Shown: in pieces, positions 57,901-64,000 of the stretch | Numbering within the stretch: the first letter of the stretch is position 1 | Layout of the letters: every line of letters starts with the position of its first letter | Origin: Tachypleus tridentatus | Lineage: Eukaryota; Arthropoda; Merostomata; Xiphosura; Limulidae | NCBI RefSeq assembly: GCF_004210375.1 | Contig: NC_134827.1 | Span: 104,083,285 to 104,147,284 of the forward strand | Reading direction: 5' to 3' | DNA length: 64,000 bases | Notes under the pieces: model-generated | Told to the model about the DNA's origin: nothing | Databases searched by the model: none | Seen by the model: the letters and a program-made list of their open reading frames with translations, nothing else | Program-made: the position numbers and the translations under genes

Positions 57901-60630
57901 TGACAAATTATCACCCAGTTACCACTGTGACAAATTATCACCCAGTTACTACTGTGAGAGATTATCACCCAGTTACTACTGTGAGAGATTATCACCCAGT
58001 TACTACTGTGACAAATTATCACCCAGTTACTACTGTGACAAATTATCACCCAGTTACCACTGTGACAAATTATCACCCAGTTACTACTGTGACAAATTAT
58101 CACCCAGTTACTACTGTTACAAATTATCACCCAGTTACTACTGTTACAAATTATCACCCAGTTACTACTGTTACAAATTATCACCCAGTTACCACTGTTA
58201 CAAATTATCACCCAGTTACTACTGTTACAAATTATCACCCAGTTACTACTGTTACAAATTATCACTCAGTTACTACTGTGACAACTTATGACCCAGTTAT
58301 CACTGTGACAAATTATCACCCAGTTACTACTGTTATAAATTATCACCCAGTTACCACTGTTACAAATTATCACCCAGTTACTACTGTTACAAATTATCAC
58401 CCAGTTACTACTGTTACAAATTATCACTCAGTTACTACTGTGTCAAATTATCACCCAGTTACGACTGTGACAAATTATCACCCAGTTACTACTGTTACAA
58501 ATTATCACTGTTACTACTGTGATAAATTATCACCCAGTTACCACTGTGACAAATTATCACCCAGTTACTACTGTTATAAATTATCACCCAGTTACTACTG
58601 TGACAAATTATCACCCAGTTACTACTGTTACAAATTATCACCCAGTTACTACTGTGAAAAATTATCACCCAGTTACTACTGTGACAAATTATCACCAAGT
58701 TACTACTGTTACAAATTATCACCCAGTTACTACTGTGACAAATTATCACCCAGTTACTACTGTGAGAGATTATCACCCAGTTACTACTGTGACTAATTAT
58801 CACCCAGTTACGACTGTGACAAATTATCACCCAGTTACTACTGTTACAAATTATCACCCAGTTACTACTGTGACAAATTATCACCCAGTTACTACTGTGA
58901 CAAATTATCACCCAGTTACTACTGTGACAAATTATCACTCAGTTACTACTATGACAAATTATCACCCAGTTACCACTGTGACAAATTATCACCCAGTTAC
59001 TACTGTGACAAATTATCACCCAGTTACTACCATGACAAATTATCACCCAGTTACCACTGTGACAAATTATCACCCAGTTACTGCTGTGACTAATTATCAC
59101 CCAGTTACTACTGTGACAAATTATCACCCAGTTACTACTGTTACAAATTATCACTCAGTTACTACTGTGACAAATTATCACCCAGTTACTACTGTGAGAG
59201 ATTATCACCCAGTTACTACTGTTATAAATTATCACCCAGTTACTCGTGTGACAAATTATCACTCAGTTACTACTATGACAAATTATCACCCAGTTACCAC
59301 TGTTACAAATTATCACCCAGTTACTACTGTTACAAATTATCACTCAGTTACTACTGTGACAACTTATCACCCAGTTATCACTGTGACAAATTATCACCCA
59401 GTTACTACTGTTATAAATTATCACCCAGTTACCACTGTTACAAATTATCACCCAGTTACTACTGTTACAAATTATCACCCAGTTACTACTGTTACAAATT
59501 ATCACTCAGTTACTACTGTGACAAATTATCACCCAGTTACCACTGTGACAAATTATCACCCAGTTACTACTGTTACAAATTATCACCCAGTTACCACTGT
59601 GACAAATTATCACTCAGTTACCACTGTGACAAATTATCACCCAGTTACTACTGTGACAAATTATCACCCAGTTACTACTGTGAGAGATTATCACCCAGTT
59701 ACTACTGTGACAAATTATCACCCAGTTACTACTGTGAGAGATTATCACCCAGTTACTACTGTTACAAATTATCACCCAGTTACTACTGTGAGAAATTATC
59801 ACCCAGTTACTACTGTTACAAATTATCACCAGTTACTACTGTGAGAGATTATCACCCAGTTACTACTGTGAGAGATTATCATCCAGTTACTACTGTTACA
59901 AATTATCACCCAGTTACTACTGTTACAAATTATCACCCAGTTACTACTGTTACAAATTATCACTCAGTTACTACTGTGACAAATTATCACCCAGTTACCA
60001 CTGTGACAAATTATCACCCAGTTACTACTGTTACAAATTATCACCCAGTTACCACTGTGACAAATTATCACTCAGTTACCACTGTGACAAATTATCACCC
60101 AGTTACTACTGTGAGAGATTATCACCCAGTTACTACTGTTACAAATTATCACCAGTTACTACTGTGACAAATTATCACCCAGTTACTACTGTGAGAGATT
60201 ATCACCCAGTTACTACTGTTACAAATTATCACCAGTTACTACTGTGACAAATTATCACCCAGTTACTACTGTGAGAGATTATCACCAGTTACTACTGTGA
60301 GAGATTATCACCCAGTTACTACTGTGAGAGATTATCATCCAGTTACTACTGTTACAAATTATCACCCAGTTACTACTGTTACAAATTATCACCAGTTACT
60401 ACTGTGACAAATTATCACCCAGTTACTACTGTGAGAGATTATCACCCAGTTACTACTGTTACAAATTATCACCAGTTACTACTGTGACAAATTATCACTC
60501 AGTTACCACTGTGACAAATTATCACCCAGTTACCACTGTGAGAAATTATCACACAGATACTACTGTGACAAATTATCACCCAGATACTACTGTGACAAAT
60601 TATCACCCAGTTACTACTGTGAGAGATTAG
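54978..60630. repeat. 5.65-kb 27-bp minisatellite, about 209 copies
   Basis: Unit AATTATCACCCAGTTACTAC then TGTTACA (27 bp). Variants differ mainly at a few sites: TTACTACT/TTACCACT, CACCC/CACTC, and TGTTACA/TGTGACA/TGTGAGA. Several 26-bp units (ATCACCAGTTAC, one C missing) and truncated units interrupt it. As 27 is divisible by three and the unit lacks stops in several frames, open frames up to 644 codons occur on both strands, e.g. TNYHPVTTV repeats. It lies in the large Gfi1-like intron. Confidence 0.97.
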
Positions 60631-60659
60631 AAATACAAAGACAATTTATACGCTTTGTC

Positions 60660-60850
60660 ACGCACTCGTGGTCTAAAGGCTTCAGACAGACAGGAAGAGA
60701 TAATATCGATATATCAACAATTTGCATACTTAACAGCGAGAATTGTAGACCTAGGGGCACAGATACAGATTTAGGCTAAGTAGAAAGCATCTTCAGCTAA
60801 CACAGTTTTATGTTTCAGAGAGTGTGGGTTGACCTAAAATGATGCCACTG
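60660..60850 (+). mobile_element. second CR1-like LINE 3' fragment
   Basis: TTAACAGCGAGAATTGTAGA through GAGTGTGGGTTGACCT matches the 3' part of the LINE at 53.6-54.85 kb. Here the site hit by the TIR element in that copy is uninterrupted. Confidence 0.7.
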
Positions 60851-60894
60851 TGTTTTACCGCACTGTTTGTGTAGTTAACAATTTGTCAATTCAG

Positions 60895-61015
60895 GTTTGA
60901 CCCCGATATCTATGCGTCTCAACTTTTACCAACAACAAGTTTTTACTACGGCTTTATTTTTAAAACTTTGAACGGCTAGCGCTGATAACCCTCGACTAAT
61001 TTTATGTGAAGTTTC
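60895..61015 (+). repeat. SINE family A 3' fragment (decayed)
   Basis: GAACGGCTAGCGCTGATAAC then CCTCGACTAATTTTATGTG is a family A tail; the preceding body is poor. Confidence 0.5.
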
Positions 61016-61037
61016 TTTGTGTTATATGTGCTTCTGA

Positions 61038-61250
61038 TAACACTTCCCGTAACATCAAACGTGCTCGCCTTTTCAGCCGTGGGTTCGTAATAATGTGTCA
61101 GTCTATCCCACTATTCGTTGGTTAAAAGAGTAGCCCAACAGTTGGTGATGACTAGCTGCCTTCCCTCCAGTCTTACACTGCTAAATTATGGACGAATAGC
61201 GCAGATAGCCCTTGTGTAGCTTTGCGCGAAATTTAAAAACAAACAAATCC
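61038..61250 (+). repeat. SINE family A copy (5'-truncated)
   Basis: Plus-strand body and tail; about 13 bp lost inside the GTTGGCGGTGGGTGGTGATG core. Confidence 0.87.
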
Positions 61251-61254
61251 AGAT

Positions 61255-61380
61255 GATGCTGTTTTGAATTAAACACAAAGCTACACAATGGGCTATCTGT
61301 TCTCTGCCCACCACGGGTATCGAAACCCGGTTTTTTGCGTTGTAAATCCGCAGACATACCGCTGAGCCACTGGGAGGCAA
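61255..61380 (-). repeat. SINE family C copy
   Basis: Minus-strand, well preserved: CACAAAGCTACACAATGGGC to CGCTGAGCCACTGGGAGG. Confidence 0.82.
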
Positions 61381-61554
61381 TTCAAATGAACAAATTAAGG
61401 ATATGGAAACTACACTTTGACACAAGGTTTGTAATGATGATAATATACCCAGAGTCAATGAGTAGATTCAGTTAGTAACGTGCGACTATATAATACAAAG
61501 ACTGTTTGTTTACAGCCACACTGAAAGGATACACAGAGTGGAAGTAGCGACTCA

Positions 61555-61740
61555 ACAGCACCGGCCGACAACTCTTGGACTATTCTCTCCGGAACGAAAA
61601 GTGTGACTTCACCGTCACCAATTTTAAAAGCTCGATAGCCCTAAAGTACGGAACACGATGTTTCTTTGTAACGGGACGCGAACATTGGATCCGTAGATCT
61701 GTTGTCCAGTACTCCACACATTAGGCTACGCTTGGTCCGT
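61555..61740 (-). repeat. SINE family A copy (decayed)
   Basis: CGACAACTCTTGGACTATTC and AACGGGACGCGAACATTGG mark an old minus-strand copy. Confidence 0.5.
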
Positions 61741-62414
61741 ATAACATAGAGGGGGAGTTGTTTGGTCCCCAACAAGGTGATGCTAATATACTTGTTGTTT
61801 TTTTTTATATTATTAGACAAAAACGATGAAACATATATAGTTCGTAAATACATATTCAAACAGACACAAAATCGGGTGTGTGTACGGTGGTATATACACA
61901 TGTGTAAATGTCTGGTTGTGTCGTGCTTCTCGGCATGGTGTCATCAAAAATTTGAGTGTTTTGGATTTCTAGAATTTGTTCATGAATAACTAAGACTGTC
62001 GTGATTAAAGGCACAGATTGCGTGTCCAGTTTAGACTTGGAATACTGATTAGATTTAACAGTATATATTGTTGTGAATCGCTGATTAGGTCTAACATGTC
62101 TAAATCATAGCGGGCCGTGAGTACGTTACACCTGTGACCGACCAGGCGACGTGACGTGGATATCCTCTTTTTACCGCAGCGACGTGAGTCCATTAAGCTT
62201 TGAGCACGTTCATAAGCCACGAGAAATGAACTTCGGAAACTCTAAAACTCATTTCACTTCATAGTTTGAAACACAAATAGATTCATTCATTTTCCTTATA
62301 GTCTAATAGTTTTTATATTAATTTCTTAGTTGAATCTGTGGTTGTAATTACCATGCAGTAGAGACCGCAATGTGCGGGGTGGGTGGGCACATAGCGTTGT
62401 AATAAATCAGAACT
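61741..62414. other. Gfi1-like intron, nothing recognisable
   Basis: Short open frames only; no splice-bounded exon seen. Confidence 0.4.
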
Positions 62415-62772
62415 GTTTGTTTGTTTGTTTTTTTAATTTTGCGCAAAGCTACTCCAGGGCTATCTGCGCTAGCCGTCCCTAATTTAGCAGTGTAAGACTA
62501 GAGAGAAGGCAGCTAGTCATCACCACCCACCGCCAATTAATTTGAGGGTCGTGGGTTCGATTCCCCGCCACACCATACATGTTCGCCCTTTCAGCCGTGG
62601 GGGCGTTATAACGTTACGGTCAATCCCACTATTCGTTGGTACAGGGCAGCCCAAGAGTTGACGATGGGTGGTGATGATTAGCTGCTTTCCCTCTGGTCTA
62701 ACACTGCTAAATTAGGGACGGCTAGCGCAGACAGCCCATGTGTATCTTTGCGGGAAATTCAAAAACAAACGT
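62415..62772. repeat. chimeric head-to-head SINE family A foldback
   Basis: A minus-strand family A 3' part (62415-62536) is joined directly to a plus-strand copy lacking its extreme 5' end (62537-62772). Both outer ends are tails, so about 120 bp of each arm can pair as a hairpin. Confidence 0.88.
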
Positions 62773-62951
62773 AAGGTAGAGATAAAAAAAAGTCCACAAA
62801 ATCCGTAAAATACGAAACTGAAAAATTGCAAGTGACCCCGCATTGACCCATTGAACCTAATTCTGGTTAAGATCCATTCACATCACGCAAAGTAGTTACT
62901 TGGACACACAACAGTCAGTACTATTATACTTATATATAAGCACAATCAAAC

Positions 62952-63280
62952 CTAACACTCGAGATGACTTAGAAATGTCTCTTTTGTAAAATCGACTTCA
63001 TTGAGGGTTACTTGCACGTTATGTAACAAACGATGTATGGCAGCATCCTCTGATATCGATTTTGAATTTTCAATACTTATTGGTCTTAAAATTACGTTGA
63101 AGGCTGGATTTCGTCCCCAGAACCTTCTAGAGATGTCTACAGCAATCCCCCAACTGAAACTGAATGGGAGACATCCAATCCAGTACCCATCCCCTTCTGC
63201 AATGTCAGGTTTCTCCAATATCTTAAAAACAATCCTCTCGATAAAATTTTTGTTCCACCACCCAGTTTGTTTGTTTCCGA
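62952..63280 (-). other. unrecognised open frame of about 105 codons
   Basis: A continuous minus-strand frame runs from about 63,280 to TAG 62,954-62,952. Its composition is protein-like rather than random: WWNKNFIERIVFKILEK, GDGYWIGCLPFSFSWG, RRFWGRNPAFNVILRPISI, AAIHRLLHNVQVTLNEVDFT. No start codon context and no clear splice site were found. It is cut on its 5' side by the TIR element at 63.3 kb. It could be an exon of an unknown gene or, more likely, a mobile-element fragment. I cannot name the family. Confidence 0.35.
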
Positions 63281-63301
63281 ATGACGCCCCTGATCATATC
63301 C

Positions 63302-63754
63302 AGAGGCGTAGATCCTGGGGGGATGGAGGGTATACATCCCCCTTTATTTTAGGTGGGGGGTATGGTGCATACAATCCCCCCCCTACAGTTTGGTCTGTTG
63401 AATTGTTGTATTGCATCACAGGCCTACAAATTGTGTGTTTGTTCGTGTGATTTTCGTGTTCTTACCAATCTAATTACATAATTACGCCTAGATGTAGGCT
63501 TTTTCAGTAGCCGAAATGTATATCTTTAATATAGGCGTGCTTCTAAGCTTTTCGATCTAAGCGATAGTTCGTAAGTGTCAGTCAGTAAGCTTAAGTACAC
63601 ATGCAAGTATCGTGGCATCAAGATTGCTCTGTGACTGCATGTTTACAGCTTTCAGGTTCACGTAATCAGAGATTACCAATTTGCAAACTGAACAGTCCAC
63701 ATAATTGGTTGCATAAATCATCCCCCCCCCCCACGGGTGTAAAAATCCACGCCC
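63302..63754. mobile_element. TIR element, copy 2 (453 bp)
   Basis: Same element as at 54.1 kb. Flanked by the 12-bp direct repeat CTGATCATATCC (63290-63301 and 63755-63766). Left end AGAGGCGTAGATCC, right end reversed GGGCGTGGATTTTT. Poly-G and poly-C stretches near the two ends can pair. Confidence 0.88.
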
Positions 63755-63853
63755 CTGATCATATCCGTTTGTTTTTCGGATAATTTAATAAATGTGTTAA
63801 GATTAACAGACTTATTACACATTTCACAAATTCACATAAACAAGAAAACCTAC

Positions 63854-64000
63854 CGTTCACTGCTTTCGGGGATATCAGGCCCGACGTCAAAATGGTTTGG
63901 GGAAAACGGTGTAGGTAGTCAGTGTCTTCAAGGACGTTTCCATTGGGATAAGAGCTCCAGTTTTCCAGAATGGGGAAAGAATTCTCTTCCTTATGGAACA
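63854..64000 (-). CDS. sens/GFI1: upstream exon of the Gfi1/Senseless-like gene (partial)
   Basis: The minus strand is open from the window edge to a donor GTAGGT (63853-63848) with no stop. It encodes 48 residues including FHKEENSFPILENWSSYPNG and YLHRFPQTILTSGLISPKAV, and ends in phase 1. The finger exon at 47,525 begins with two bases completing a codon (G plus GC gives Gly), so the two join in frame across a 16.3-kb intron. Assignment to this gene rests on strand, phase and splice site; the peptide itself is from the poorly conserved linker. More 5' exons, including the SNAG repression motif, lie outside the window. Confidence 0.65.

Noticed and set aside
56357-58291. Open frames of 441-644 codons encoding TNYHPVTTV repeats
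   Set aside because: They arise from a 27-bp tandem unit (multiple of three) lacking stops in several frames. 26-bp units shift the frame, the antisense strand is equally open, and no start, splice or polyadenylation context exists.
54978-60630. CRISPR-like repeat array
   Set aside because: The units are contiguous with no unique spacers, and the window is eukaryotic.
63601-63783. Shared 60-96 codon frame in both TIR-element copies as a conserved gene
   Set aside because: The similarity is explained by the two copies of the same repeat, and the frame has no start context or domain.

Overview
This is a eukaryotic, AT-rich, repeat-dense nuclear window with split genes, GT-AG introns and several transposon classes. 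It is probably from an arthropod. The tRNA-headed SINE present in about 30 copies, together with a six-finger Gfi1/Senseless protein, suggests a chelicerate, and from memory of such repeats a horseshoe crab; that placement is inference. No prokaryotic operon, CRISPR array or true tRNA/rRNA gene was seen.

Real genes are few. (1) 17.6-18.4 kb, plus strand: the 3'-terminal exon of an unrecognised coiled-coil protein. (2) 22.4-30.7 kb, minus strand: two housekeeping genes on what looks like one transcript. COX19 (twin CX9C mitochondrial protein, three coding exons) is followed only 51 nt downstream, inside its own last exon, by the start codon of SNRNP25 (U11/U12 snRNP 25 kDa protein, two coding exons). 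A likely noncoding first exon and ETS-type promoter lie near 33.3 kb. (3) 45.8-64.0 kb, minus strand: the 3' part of a Gfi1/senseless zinc-finger gene. Its last two exons carry six C2H2 fingers, an upstream exon lies at the window edge (63,854-64,000), and a candidate exon at 50,990-51,354 is spoiled by a one-base frame discrepancy.

The rest is accessory DNA. 0-17 kb: three tRNA-derived SINE families (A, B, C) of mixed age, one decayed repeat-borne gene, a 39-bp array and a near-identical 110-bp six-copy array. 19.4-21.4 kb: a LINE with RNase H, internally deleted so that endonuclease runs straight into reverse transcriptase. COX19 intron 2 holds a 1-kb Tigger-type (pogo) transposon remnant. 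33-45 kb: more SINEs, a Tc1 transposon half and several minisatellites. The Gfi1 introns hold small minisatellites, a 360-bp MITE, a CR1-like LINE interrupted by a TIR element with 11-bp target duplications, and a 5.65-kb, roughly 209-copy 27-bp minisatellite whose length (a multiple of three) creates long but meaningless open frames.

The most interesting biology is the apparent COX19-SNRNP25 dicistron, which would couple a mitochondrial copper-delivery factor to the minor spliceosome.
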